From assembly GCA_949126835.1 (NCBI GenBank), contig CASBPS010000048.1:1067501-1131500 (forward strand): a DNA stretch of 64,000 nucleotides, written 5' to 3'. Both the position numbers and the translations under genes were made by a program. Position 1 is the first letter of the stretch; each line of letters starts with the position of its first letter. The notes under the pieces were generated by a model, which was not told the DNA's origin, ran no database searches, and saw only the letters and a program-made list of their open reading frames with translations. Origin of the DNA: Anisus vortex (Eukaryota; Mollusca; Gastropoda; Planorbidae). Below, piece by piece: positions 53,880 to 64,000 of this stretch.

Positions 53880-56325
53880 TAAAAGCCTAGTAAACAAATG
53901 TCCCAATGCCTGGTGAAAAAATGTACCAATGCCTGGTAAATAAATGTTCCAATGCCTGATAAATAAGTGTCCCAATGTCTGCTGAACAAATGTACCAATG
54001 CCTGGTAAACAAATGTCCCAATGCCTGGTAAATAAATGTTCCAATGTCTGATAAAAAAATGTCCCAATGTCTGCTGAACAAATGTACCAATGCCTGGTAA
54101 ACAAATGTCCCAATGCCTGGTAAATAAATGTCCCAATGCCTGGTAAATAAATGTCCCAATGCCTGGTAAACAAATGTCCCAATGCCTGGTAAATGAATGT
54201 CTGGAGAACAAATGTCCCAATGCCTTGTAAACAAATGTCCCAATGCCTGGTAAATAAATGTCTGGTGAACAAATGTCCCAATGCCTGATGAACAAATGTC
54301 CCAAAGCCTTGTGTACAAATGTCCCAATGCCTGGTAAATATATGCCCCAAAGCCTGGTAATCAAATGTCCCAAATCTAGTGAACATATGTCCCAATGCAC
54401 GGTGAACAAATGTCCCAAAGCCTGGTGAACTAAAGTCCCAATGCCTGGTGAACAAATGCCACATAGCCTAGGGAACAAATGTGCTCAAGCCTAATGAACA
54501 AGTGTCCCCAAAATAATGAACAAATGTTCCAATGCCTGGTAAATAAATGTCCCAATGCATGGTGAACAATTGTACCAAAGCCTGGTGAACAAATGTCCCG
54601 ATGCCTGGTGAACAAATGTCCTAATGCCTGAAAAAACAAATGTCCCAAAACCTAGTGATAAAATGTCTCAAAGCCTGGTGAACAAATGTACCAAAGCCTT
54701 GTGAACAAATGTCTCAATGCCTGGTAAATATATGCCCCAAAGCCTGGTAATCAAATGTCCCAAATCTAGTGAACAAATGTCCCAATGCATGGTGAACAAA
54801 TGTCCCAAAGCCTGGTGAACTAAAGTCCCAATGCCTGGTGAACAAATGCCACATAGCCTAGGGAACAAATGTCCTCAAGCCTGATGAACAAGTGTCCCAA
54901 ATATAATGAAAAAGTGTTCCAATGCCTGGTAAATAAATGTCCCAAAACCTGGTGAACAAATGTCCCAAAGCCTTGTGAACAAATGTCTCAATGCCTGTTA
55001 AATATATGCCCCAAAGCCTGCTGAACAAATGTCCCAAAGCCTGGTGAACAAATGTCCCAAAGCCTGGTGAACAAATGTCCGAAAGCCTGGTCAACAAATA
55101 ACCCAAAGCCTGGTGAACAAATGTCCTAATGCCTGGTAAATAAATGCCCCAATATCTGGTGAACAAATGTCCCAATGCATGGTAAATAAATGTCCCAATG
55201 CCTGATAAATAAATGTCCCAACGTCTAGTGAAAAAATGTCCCAATGCCTGGTAAGCAAATGTCCCATGCCTGGTAAATAAATGTCAAAATGCCTGGTGAA
55301 CAAATGTCCCAAATCTGGTGAACAAATGTCTTAATGCCTGTACAATAAATGTCCCAATGCCTGATAAATAAATGTCCCAATGTCTGGTGAACAAATGTCT
55401 TAATGCCTGGTAAAACAAATGTCCCAATGCCTGGTAAATAAATGTCCCAATGCCTGGTAAAGAAATGTAAAATGCCTGGTAAACAAATGTCCCGAAGCCT
55501 GGTGAACAAATGTCCCAATGCCTGGTGAACAAAAGTCGCAATGCCTGGTAAATAATTGTCCTAATGCCTGGAAAACAAATGCCCTAATGCCTGGTAAATA
55601 AATGCCCCAATGTCTGGTGAACAAAAGTCCCAATGCCTGGTAAATAATTGTGCCAATGCCTGGAAAACAAATGCCCTAATGCCTGGTAAATAAATGCCCC
55701 AATGTCTGGTGAACAAATGTCCCAATGCCTGGTAAACTAATGTCCCAATTCCTAGAGAACAAATATCCCAACGCCTGGTGAAGATATGTCCTAAAGCCTG
55801 GTGAAGAAATGTCCTAAAGCCTGGTGAAGAAATGTCCCAAAAACTGGTGAACAAATGTCCCAAAGCCTTGTGAACAAATGTCCCAATGCCTGGTCAATAT
55901 ATGCCACAAATCCTGGTAAACTAATGTCCCAAATCTAGTGAACAAATGTCCCAATACACAGTGAACTAATGTCCCAAAGGCTGGTGAAATAGGGTTCCAA
56001 TGCCTGGTGAACAAATGCCACATAGCCTGGGGAACAGATGTCCTCAAGCCTGATGAACAAGTGTCCCAAATATAATGAACAAGTGTTCCAATGCCTGGTA
56101 AATAAATATCCCAAAGCCTGATGAACAAATGTCCCAAAGCCTGGTGAAAAAAAGTCCCAATGCCTGGTAAATATATGCCCCAAAGCCTGCTGAACAAATG
56201 TCCCAAAGCATGGTGAACAAATGTCCCAAATCTGTTAAACAAATACCATAAAGGCTGGTGAACAAATGCCACATAGCCTGGTGAACAAATGCCACATAGC
56301 CTGATGAACAAATGCCATATAGCCT
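53880..56325. repeat. 23-bp minisatellite, about 106 units, with higher-order structure
   Basis: Unit aacaaatgtcccaatgcctggtg with variants (aaagcctggtg, taaataaatg). The minus strand is open in all three frames because 3 x 23 = 69. A block of about 391 bp (17 units) at 54334-54480 recurs at 54716-54870, and a more diverged relative at 55880-56070. Confidence 0.95.
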
Positions 56326-56329
56326 TACA

Positions 56330-56764
56330 TAATATACGGATGACCCCAGAGGTAAATGTATAATTTTTTCAAAATTTAGGTTTAAAAATAGCATAGCACT
56401 GACACAGTAGCCTAATTAATATATAAGCTAACTCTAGTGTGATTGAAATTATTAATTTTATTATTTCGTTTTTTTATTTAAAAAAAATAAAGTTAAAAAA
56501 TAACAGAAAAAAATACTGATTTTTTAAATCACGTTTTTGAAGAAAAATTTGGGATGGGTCTATGTGAGGTTGGGGAGGTACCCATGCCCACTTGCCTCCG
56601 CCTTACGTGGTTACGCCTAAGATGGTCGGTCATAAGTTGGTCACTGCATAGTCTGTCGATATTACGAGAACACAAAGGAACAGGCAAGTAAGTGTTTAGG
56701 GGAGGGGGAGTCCAAAAGGGTATCCATGGCCTCAGACAAGTGATGCGACAAGCTTCAGACAACG
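56330..56764. other. Intergenic stretch
   Basis: AT-rich 56340-56520; a short motif-free minus ORF at 56529-56762. Confidence 0.4.
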
Positions 56765-57145
56765 TCTTTTACGCTGCATTACGCATGGCCACTGTAGCTA
56801 AAAGTATCATTTAGCTTTAGGAATCTATGTTACAACTCATGGACACTGTAGCTAGAAGTATCATTTAGCTTTAGGAATCTATGCTACACACATGGACACT
56901 GTAGCTAGAAGTATCATTTAGCTTTAGGAATCTATGTTACAACTCATGGACACTGTAGCTAAAAGTATCATTTAGCTTTAGGAATCTATGCTACACACAT
57001 GGACACTGTAGCTAAAAGTATCATTTAGCTTTAGGAATCTATACTAACCTACAACGCATGGCCACTCACTGTAGCTAAAAGTATCATTTAGCTTTGGGCA
57101 TATATACTACAACGCATGGACACTGTAGCTAAAAGTATGGGACTG
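56765..57145. repeat. Tandem repeat, 53-56-bp unit
   Basis: About seven units of gacactgtagctaaaagtat / catttagctttaggaatcta / tgctacacacatg. Odd units have ttacaactcatg, and the last is cut. Confidence 0.9.
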
Positions 57146-57547
57146 CTAAAAGCGGAAACAACATAATGTTGAATATACGACTTTTATCCGCGTGGTTATC
57201 TTACCTTACAAATGTGCTTCATAGTGAATCATAGCCAGTGATGAAATGTTTTATTTATATTTTATTTACTTCCTATCTAGGCCTACATTATAATATTAAC
57301 AAAAATATAAAAGAAAAAAACGAGTTCTACATGTTTGAAAAGTAGGCCTACTAATGTATGAAAAAGTTGATAGGCGTTCCTGTTTCTTCACATAATATGA
57401 CTTAATTCACTTACGGTTACCTTAAATCAGAGTAAAGACCCCCAAATTACGTTTAATTCACTCATTGCATTGGTAGGATCAGTGATTGTTGACCATTTAT
57501 CTGTTAAAGTCTAATAACTATTTAATATATATATTAAGGTTATTGAA
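57146..57547. other. Intergenic AT-rich stretch
   Basis: Nothing recognised. Confidence 0.4.
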
Positions 57548-58535
57548 CTAAAGATAAGATAAGATAAGATTGCTTTATTGATCCAAATAAATGGAAATTT
57601 GATTTGATTACCGTACATTAATTCCGTCTGTCAGCATACTTTAATTAAACAATATTAAAAAACCATTTGTACTCAAACACAATAGACATTCGCGCAAACT
57701 ATCATACCATTTATCATACAAGAAAAAAGTAGGCCTATCATTTAGGAGTCAGCTTTTGAGCATAATTGAGCCATTGTATTTCCTGGCTGAAAGATGATTC
57801 TTTTGAAAGAGTGGAACAAAAGAGTTCCTAAATCTCTCTGTTCTTGCCCTTATTGAAAGGATCTGACCACTTCGACTAGTTATTATGTAACTAACATGAT
57901 CTTGGAGAATTTTATCAATCATAGACAGGCACCTTGAACTGAAATATCTGCAAGAGATGGTAATTAGTACGAGAGACCTTACTTTGTTTATTAGGTGGTC
58001 TATCCGGTGTTTGTTCAATGTGGTGGTATTACCATACCAGCATGTGATTGCGAAGGCTATGATGCTACCAACAGTCGCTGAGTAAAAGAGATTCATTATG
58101 GTTTTCTCTATTTGAAATGTTTTTAGTTTACTAAGACTAAGACAGAAAAGTCGATGGTGCATTTTCTTACAGAGGCTTTGGCATGGTCAGACCAACCAGT
58201 TTGTCAGTAATAATTATTGTGACGCCAAGATATATATTGCGAGACTTGATCTATTATTTGGTTGTTTATGAAGTTTATGTTCAAAACAACCAGCTTGCGT
58301 TTCTCCTTCCGGAAGTCTACAATCAATTCTTTCGTTTTTGTGATGTTCAATATCAGGTAGTTCTTTCCGCACCATTTGTAGAAATCCGAGGTCGTCCTGT
58401 GATAGAGACTGTCGTCACTGGAAACAAGGCCGACAATGGCTGTATCATCGGCGTATTTGATTAAAGATACTATATCGATTGCCGAACTTTGAATGTCATT
58501 GGAGCTTTTGGAGCAGGGCATTTTGCCCAAAGCTT
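57548..58535 (-). pseudogene. Rex1/CR1-like LINE, RT C-terminal half with ATCTT tail
   Basis: The minus-strand ORF 58530-58204 contains SLIKYADDTAIVGLV (catalytic YADD), FYKWCGKNYLILNITKTKEL and IVDFRKE. After a frame change near 58180-58200, 58162-57749 continues KLKTFQIEKTIMNLFYSATV, AITCWYGNTT, DHLINKVRSLV and RTERFRNSFVPLF. The 3' end reads atcaataaagcaatcttatc followed by ATCTT repeats (57548-57570), the typical Rex/CR1 tail. The N-terminal RT and endonuclease are missing. Confidence 0.8.
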
Positions 58536-59080
58536 ATTGCACTCCAACGTGGACATGGGACTAGTAAAAATTCTTTCTGTTCATGGCACAATAAAATTAC
58601 ATATACCGGTAATTATTATTGTTTTGTTGTTTGCTCATTTAAATATAATATTGAACCCATTAAACTTTTATAATGAGGATTCCGCCATTTTTGACACTTC
58701 ATGCAAATGTATTTCTTCCACAAATGTAGGTTTTCCTTGCGAATATAACTAGTAAATATATCACCATTCAGTTACTCATTAACTTGTTAATTTTCGCTTT
58801 AAAAATGATGGTTCTTTAAATTTACAATTAATGGCCTATAGTTTAATTGATAACATTTATATGGCCCGTAAAACAACAATAATATTTATGTGTATTATGT
58901 TGATGATGTTTGCAATGGAGCTTAAAAATTTGAGCCGAGTAGGCTCCCCTTTCTATTAAAATTAAAACAGAAGTCAACTCCACAACTCTTGCTGGGAAAG
59001 CTTTTAATTTCTATTGGCAATTAAGTAAACCCACGTATGAATATGACATAGTAATTTTTTATTTATTTTTTGCTGAATGA
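58536..59080. other. Intergenic AT-rich stretch
   Basis: No supported gene. Confidence 0.4.
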
Positions 59081-59156
59081 ACACACACTGTTAAATTCAA
59101 GTGCCTTGGATGAAAGGACCATGCTTCATCACACAATAGAGATCCTTCAGCGACCA

Positions 59157-59225
59157 CAGGCCCGCACAGCTACCACAGGCCCCTGCAGCTACCACAGGCC
59201 CCTGCAGCTACCACAGACCCTGCAG
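59157..59225. repeat. Short tandem repeat, 19-bp unit (agctaccacaggcccctgc)
   Basis: Three to four units within a motif-free 122-codon plus-strand ORF. Confidence 0.75.
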
Positions 59226-59734
59226 TTATCACAACAATCACCACTGCCACACCCTGTTATTACACAAGTCGCTAGACCGCTCCCAACCATAAACCTAACA
59301 CTGACAACTGACAAATCAAAACAGTGCCAGAGTCTTCAGTATACATATATACACAAAAATATGACAAAAGAAAAAAAAATCAGGCCAAAATTTAAAGGAG
59401 CCAAAAATTGTTTAATAAAAATGCCAACTACAAAATAAATTGTATAAATGAAAAAAAAAAAAGGTTGCATTGGAATGTCTTGAATACAAAATATCTCAAC
59501 AGTAAAGTCTGGAGCATGTTTTAGGAGTTGATTGCAACACTGAACATTTAAACATGTATATTGTGTAGTGTGTGTACAATTGGATGAGGTAAATACAAAT
59601 GAAACTGAAGTGTAAAAAAAGGTATAAAAAGGGTTTATGTTGGGAACAATATCAAAAGAATTTACTTTTACATGTCATTAATAAGAAAACATGTCATAAA
59701 TAGAAACAACAATTGTAAAAAAAAAACCTGCTCT

Positions 59735-59792
59735 ACTCTAATTTGTCTGTACACAAAACTAAGTGTCCCTGTAACTGCTGAACCTGTTGAAA
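59735..59792 (-). pseudogene. Duplicated exon start, copy of 62530-62578
   Basis: Behind an acceptor (tactttcaacag) the minus strand reads VQQLQGHLVLCTDKLE and a stop, against VQQLQGQVVQGGLCTAKLNE in the exon at 62578. A decayed or alternative exon. Confidence 0.45.
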
Positions 59793-59799
59793 GTAAACA

Positions 59800-60090
59800 T
59801 TACAGAATTAATCGCAGAAGTGTCCGCTTTCTTTTTTTTCTTTCCTGACTAGCATTAACTTGAGACTCATCTTCCCCAGTAGGTCTCTTATTGGTCTTAA
59901 GTAAACCAGAAGATTTATTCATATCTTCAACTTGTTTCTCCTCCATGTCTTCTATTGATTTCAGCTTTTTCACCAGAGCTTTCTTCAACCTGAGTCTGCA
60001 TTTTGTTTTATTTTCTTTCTCACCTTTCACAGCAGGTGTCTCATCCACAACAAAAGTACCTTTCATTGAACCACTGGAACTTGGCTCTTC
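59800..60090 (-). CDS. Last coding exon of an unidentified Lys/Glu-rich gene
   Basis: Acceptor tgacttccccag. Begins EEPSSSGSMKGTF and ends KKRKRTLLRLIL with taa. 96 codons rich in Lys and Glu, with a basic stretch RLRLKKALVKKLK and a nuclear-localisation-like RKKRKR. It joins in phase 0 to the exon at 60417-60537, giving 136 residues in total. No family recognised. Confidence 0.5.
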   Translation of the reverse strand, partial: EEPSSSGSMKGTFVVDETPAVKGEKENKTKCRLRLKKALVKKLKSIEDMEEKQVEDMNKSSGLLKTNKRPTGEDESQVNASQERKKRKRTLLRLIL

Positions 60091-60416
60091 CTGGGGAAGT
60101 CAAATTAATACAATTCAATGAGTTCTCTAAGAATTATACAATGAAATAAAATTCAATGATATGTGTAAGAATTATCTAATAAAATTACATTCTATATCCA
60201 AGAGAAGTTTTATAAAGACAGTAAAAGAAATAAAGATGTAAACTGGAGTTTGCTTGATGGGGACACAAATTACTTGTATGTGTGTTTAGTATGTTTAATA
60301 ATAAAAGCTACATGGATCTAGATATACTTTTGTGATTTCCTTACACTATATAATAAAATATTAATGTTTATTGAAGTATCCGATTACAATGCCAAATAAA
60401 AACACTATCCATTTAC

Positions 60417-60537
60417 CTGGACTTGTTCTGTTTTCTGCTGAGCCCTCTTTTGTTCCACTATTTTCTCTCTCTGTGTTTTCCACTGAGCCAGTTTTTGTTC
60501 AAAACTGGCCTGTTTCTGTTCTTTCTTCCGAGCCATT
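60417..60537 (-). CDS. Start exon of the same gene
   Basis: Acceptor tctccacacag, ATG at 60536-60534, donor gtaaat. 40 codons, MARKKEQKQASFEQKLAQWK then TQREKIVEQKRAQQKTEQVQ: a charged, probably coiled-coil helix. One base lies between acceptor and ATG, so the ATG may be the true start after a 5' untranslated exon, or an internal Met. Could be cytoskeletal or nuclear; not assigned. Confidence 0.5.
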
Positions 60538-60599
60538 CTGTGTGGAGAGTAAAGATACTTAATAACTTTGTATCAAACCTATTATACCCTAAACTGCTA

Positions 60600-60858
60600 T
60601 GGGGGCACGGCGGCTGGTTTACCAAATGTCCTCAGTTCAAATCCTGGTGCAGGCTAAGATTTTTTCCCGTGTTTGGAGTGTGCCCCAGAGTCTACCCAGC
60701 TCTGATGGTACCTGACCTTAGTTGGTGTTGAGTAAAGGCGGCTGTGTATAGTACTGGCCACACATTCACTTTGTATGCCGTGGTCACAGAAACTGGTGAA
60801 AGCTGCTTCACCAGTCCAATAGATCAATTTATTTCAACGGATACTTTACTTTAATACC
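60600..60858 (+). mobile_element. tRNA-derived SINE copy 7
   Basis: Head gggcacggcggctgg...cagttcaaatcctggtgc, body tctacccagctctgatgg, gtactggccacacattc, end caacggatactttacttta. Between two exon candidates. Confidence 0.75.
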
Positions 60859-60859
60859 T

Positions 60860-61384
60860 GCTATAAATTTTTCCCACTGGGTATTTGTCAGGACAAATGA
60901 AAAAAATACATGTAAACTATAGAGTAATTCGATGTTTAACTATTGTTACTATTGGCCCTACTTTCATCAAAAACATTGTGAACTGTCAATAAAATGATCT
61001 TAAGCCTCTATTTCCTCAAGTGAAAAAACATTTAAATATCAAAGATTAAGGATAACTATCACTACCATCATACAAAATAGCAGAAAAAACATATCCCCCC
61101 AAAAATACCTGTCGGGGAAGTGATAGTAATGTCGTAATTATAAAATTTTACATGAAATCAACACAGCTAGCACAGCTAGTATATCCATTCATCTTTAGTT
61201 ATTTCCCCTTTCGAAACGTTAAAAAAAAAATTATCATTTATACTGCCCATTTTAATGACGGACGAATTGGTCGGCCGTAACACTGTGGAAGTGGCTTTAT
61301 GGCCGATCATACTACAGCTGGAGGGTTAAAAAAAAATTCTTTAAATTTCAAGACAATGCATGAAACCTGGAGATTTATTATTTC
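60860..61384. other. AT-rich stretch, no supported feature
   Basis: A short GC-richer patch (61258-61325) is present, function unknown. Confidence 0.4.
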
Positions 61385-61538
61385 CAAATCAAATAACTTA
61401 CTTTACAGGATTCTTCTTCTTCTATCCCATAACCCAAGCGAGGGTGTTTGGGGCACCATTTTTTGACAGTTGGATCATTTTACGCCATTGTATGAATCCT
61501 GAACTATCAATAACAGTGATATTTAATTTTACAAATAC

Positions 61539-61598
61539 CTTTTCTCTCTTATCGGTGTCTTTGACTTCCTTAAGGGCAGGGACGGCAGTGAAACTGAT
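61539..61598 (-). CDS. Candidate 60-bp internal exon
   Basis: Acceptor ttctggcatttag, donor gtattt, exactly 20 codons reading ISFTAVPALKEVKDTDKREK. GC content is higher than the flanks. It lies between the coiled-coil exon and the start exon on the same strand; a link is not shown. Confidence 0.3.
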
Positions 61599-62380
61599 CT
61601 AAATGCCAGAAAATTCAATATTTAAGTTTTTGCCTAAGTTGTATACTTTAACTATTCCTGGATCTAAAACATATAGTTCGAAAATTTTAGTAACATTATT
61701 TAAATGTATAAATTGCATTTGTAATAGGTATACATCAGAAGTTTATTTTATTTTATTTAAACATATTTACACTACACTAATATAAAAAATGAGTTTAATT
61801 ATATATTAATATACATCAAATTAAAGGTTAACATCTTGTCTTTGTGGGGGGAAAATCTTACAACAAACCATTAAGAAATAGATGAGAAAATTGCATTTTT
61901 CAATTAGATATTGATGTTTACACTATCTGTGTACTTTTTCAACATTTCAGTGCATATTGAAACACACTGTTAAATCCAAGTGCCTTGGAGCTTGTGGAAT
62001 AGAGATAATAGAGTAGTTTGAAATAGTTGTGTTGTTTTTTGTAATTACATGTACCGTACTAGTTAAAGAATGTGTGTAATCAGTGTAGTTTGTATAATTA
62101 TACAAAGATTGTTTGCATTGACAAGCAAGTTCCTTGTTTGACTTGTTAATACTATAATGAACCCTCAAAAGACCTCCTTGGACAAAGATTATAGCAACAC
62201 ACCAGAGCCTACAAAAGCCTATGAAGCGTCGTAGGGTAACAGTTTTAATGATGCCCCATTGCATATTGTAATGCTTTGTTTAGTGCTATATTTAGACTAT
62301 ATTTGCCGCCCCTTAAGTGTCACCCACGGGCCCCCTCTGCTACACAGCCATCCCCATGTGAGGGCACACACACACAATAC
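61599..62380. other. AT-rich stretch, no supported feature
   Basis: acactgttaaatccaagtgc at 61965 repeats acactgttaaattcaagtgc at 59085. Confidence 0.4.
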
Positions 62381-62578
62381 AAACCCCATATGGTCTTTAA
62401 ATTGGTTCAGTTTCATCTTGAGTCTATCATTACTAGCTTTCAGTTTCACCACATGATCTACTGCATGCTTCATCTCTTTGGTCAGGTGGTAGATCTCTGA
62501 CTCCTGAGTTTTTATTTTTTCATTTAATTTGGCTGTACACAATCCACCTTGTACTACTTGTCCCTGTAATTGCTGAAC
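62381..62578 (-). CDS. Candidate coiled-coil exon
   Basis: Acceptor tcttctaacag, possible donor gtattg. 66 codons: VQQLQGQVVQGGLCTAKLNE, KIKTQESEIYHLTKEMKHAV, DHVVKLKASNDRLKMKLNQF, KDHMGF. Heptads of Leu/Val/Ile suggest a coiled coil as in motor or centrosomal proteins. The family is not assigned and the donor is uncertain. Confidence 0.4.
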
Positions 62579-62731
62579 CTGTTAGAAGAAAACATTTCAA
62601 TCATAGCAAACATTTGGTGGCTGGAAATACTGGAATTAGGAAAAACAAATAGATAAAAATGAACAGAAAATTGAAGAAAAACAAAAGCATTAACAAAAAT
62701 TTAGAAAAATGATTTGTTAAATTTACTACTA

Positions 62732-62855
62732 CAATTATTCTAGTGGTTTAAATTGTTAAATTTATTCTAGTGGTTTAAATTGTTACATTTATTCTAGTGG
62801 TTTACATTGTTACATTTATTCTAGTGGTTTAAATTGTTACATTTATTCTAGTGGT
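62732..62855. repeat. Tandem repeat, 27-bp unit
   Basis: About five units of attctagtggtttaaattg / ttacattt, ending at the 5' boundary of the LINE fragment. Confidence 0.85.
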
Positions 62856-64000
62856 TTGAACTGTACAATTACAGTTTCTGAGCGACCGCCAGCTCCTTGG
62901 TTTTCGGACGACGTCAAAGCTGCCAAGCACGAACGACGACGGGCCGAGCGCACTTGGCGACTCTCCGGCCTTGAGATCCACCGCCAGATCTTCAGGGACA
63001 TGCAGCTCCGCGTCAAGGAAGCCATCACTGCCGCCAAGGTCCAGCACTACCACAACCGCATCACGCAAGCCTCGTCGTCCAAGGAGCATTCTCTATCATG
63101 TCCACCCTCCTTGGCTTCTCACCCTCTCTACCCCTCCCCACCACACACCAACCCGTGGACCTCCCAGAACTCTTCTCAGAGCACTTTAAGGAGAAGATAG
63201 AGAATCTGCGTAGTTCTCTGGATCATGATGCCAATCGCCCTTCCCCACCCTCTCCCGCCTTCTCTGGCTCCCCTCTCACCTGCTTTCAACCTGTCAACAT
63301 CGACCATGTTAAGCGCATCATTATGAAGTCCCCCATCAAGACCTGCGAGCTTGACCCTCTGCCAGGCTTTCTGTTCACCCAGTGCTTGGACAAGCTCCTG
63401 CCGTACATCATCGATACCATTAACACCTCCCTCTCCACAGGCATCGTTCCTAACTTTTTTAAATCCGCCATCGTCCGCCCACTCTTGAAGAAATCCGGAC
63501 TTGATGTGAATGAATGCCGGAACTACAGTCCAGTATCAAACCTCCCCTACCTCTCCAAGCTCCTGGAGCGCATCATCCTTGAGCAATTGAACGTCCACCT
63601 GTCCCTGAACTCGCTTATGCCCGTGTTCCAGTCGGCATATCGCCCCAATCACAGCACTGAGACAGCGCTACTGCGGATCACCACCGACCTCCTGAACGCC
63701 GCAGACAGAGGTCTCGTCTCCGCCCTTGTGTTATTGGACTTGTCCGCGGCATTTGACACGATCGACCACCACCTACTCATCGATCGCCTCAGCTTCACGT
63801 TCGGCATTCATGATATAGCCCTCTTCTGGTTCAAGAGCTACCTCGACGGTCGCTCCCAGACCATCACTACTGAATCTTTGTCCTCCCAGCCCGTCACCAT
63901 CCGCTATGGTGTACCACAGGGGTCCGTCCTCGGCCCAGTCCTCTTCACTTTGTACACCCAACCCATTTCCTTCGTCATCGAGCGACACAACCTTAATTAA
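62856..64000 (+). pseudogene. CR1/L2-type LINE, linker and first half of RT, to window edge
   Basis: 62856-63085 reads RPPAPWFSDDVKAAKHERRR (endonuclease-RT linker). A one-base frame change near 63090 leads into the RT ORF at 63098: PLLKKSGLDVNECRNYSPVS, QSAYRPNHSTETALLR, LDLSAAFDTIDH (catalytic Asp) and YGVPQGSVLGPVLF. A taa closes it at 63998-64000, just before the expected (F/Y)ADD motif. GC-rich and codon-biased relative to the surroundings. 5'-truncated at the tandem repeat. Confidence 0.85.

Noticed and set aside
53840..56311. Many minus-strand ORFs of 70-212 codons with GHLFTRHWDI repeats
   Set aside because: Minisatellite translation in all three frames; no domain and no start context.
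61385..61507. Possible minus-strand exon with a good gtaagt donor
   Set aside because: The two readable frames each hit a stop and none joins its neighbours in phase; perhaps untranslated, but not supported.

Overview
This is animal nuclear DNA. Genes appear as short GT-AG spliced exons in AT-rich sequence, and most of the recognisable content is transposable elements: Ty3/Gypsy LTR elements, CR1/L2/Rex-like LINEs, tRNA-derived SINEs, hAT DNA transposons and minisatellites. A lophotrochozoan, probably a gastropod mollusc, is my best guess from the general flavour (repeated 'aggcctat' words, the SINE and LINE types). That is an impression, not a proof.

Layout. 0-5.3 kb: ends of hAT elements and degenerate tandem arrays. 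5.4-9.1 kb: a broken Gypsy element with one 5' LTR, gag, zinc knuckle and protease. 9.3-14.7 kb: LINE 3' ends, a SINE, a LINE reverse-transcriptase C-terminus and a tandem duplication. 15.2-16.9 kb: an almost perfectly uniform 18-bp satellite of about 95 units. 18.2-28.1 kb: two adjacent, complete but internally deleted LTR elements plus a solo LTR. 28.6-37.2 kb: the host-gene region. A minus-strand gene with nucleoside diphosphate kinase (NDK) domains of the NME8/TXNDC3-TXNDC6 type has six well-supported exons at 30.5-34.1 kb and a possible terminal exon at 16.9 kb. A plus-strand THAP zinc-finger start lies at 37.1 kb, broken off by a LINE. 37.2-39.0 kb: that LINE. 39.6-52 kb: a minisatellite and a nested hAT district, including a full-length hAT with a decayed transposase (46.9-49.4 kb). 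53.5-57.1 kb: a LINE tail and large minisatellites. 57.5-58.5 kb: a Rex/CR1-like LINE. 59.8-62.6 kb: minus-strand exons of an unidentified lysine-rich/coiled-coil gene. 62.9-64.0 kb: the start of another CR1/L2 LINE.

The most interesting item is the Gypsy pair at 5.97-8.9 and 21.2-27.4 kb. In the second, the integrase (zinc finger, DD35E, GPY) lies upstream of the reverse transcriptase in one ORF. This is the inverted pol order of the Gmr1-like group of Ty3/Gypsy elements. The first copy keeps the protease that the second lacks, and the second keeps the integrase that the first lacks. Both copies join gag to pol with the same frame change. The second has an exact 18-nt tRNA-Pro primer binding site.

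Host genes are few and interrupted by repeats. No rRNA gene, CRISPR array or bacterial-type operon is present.
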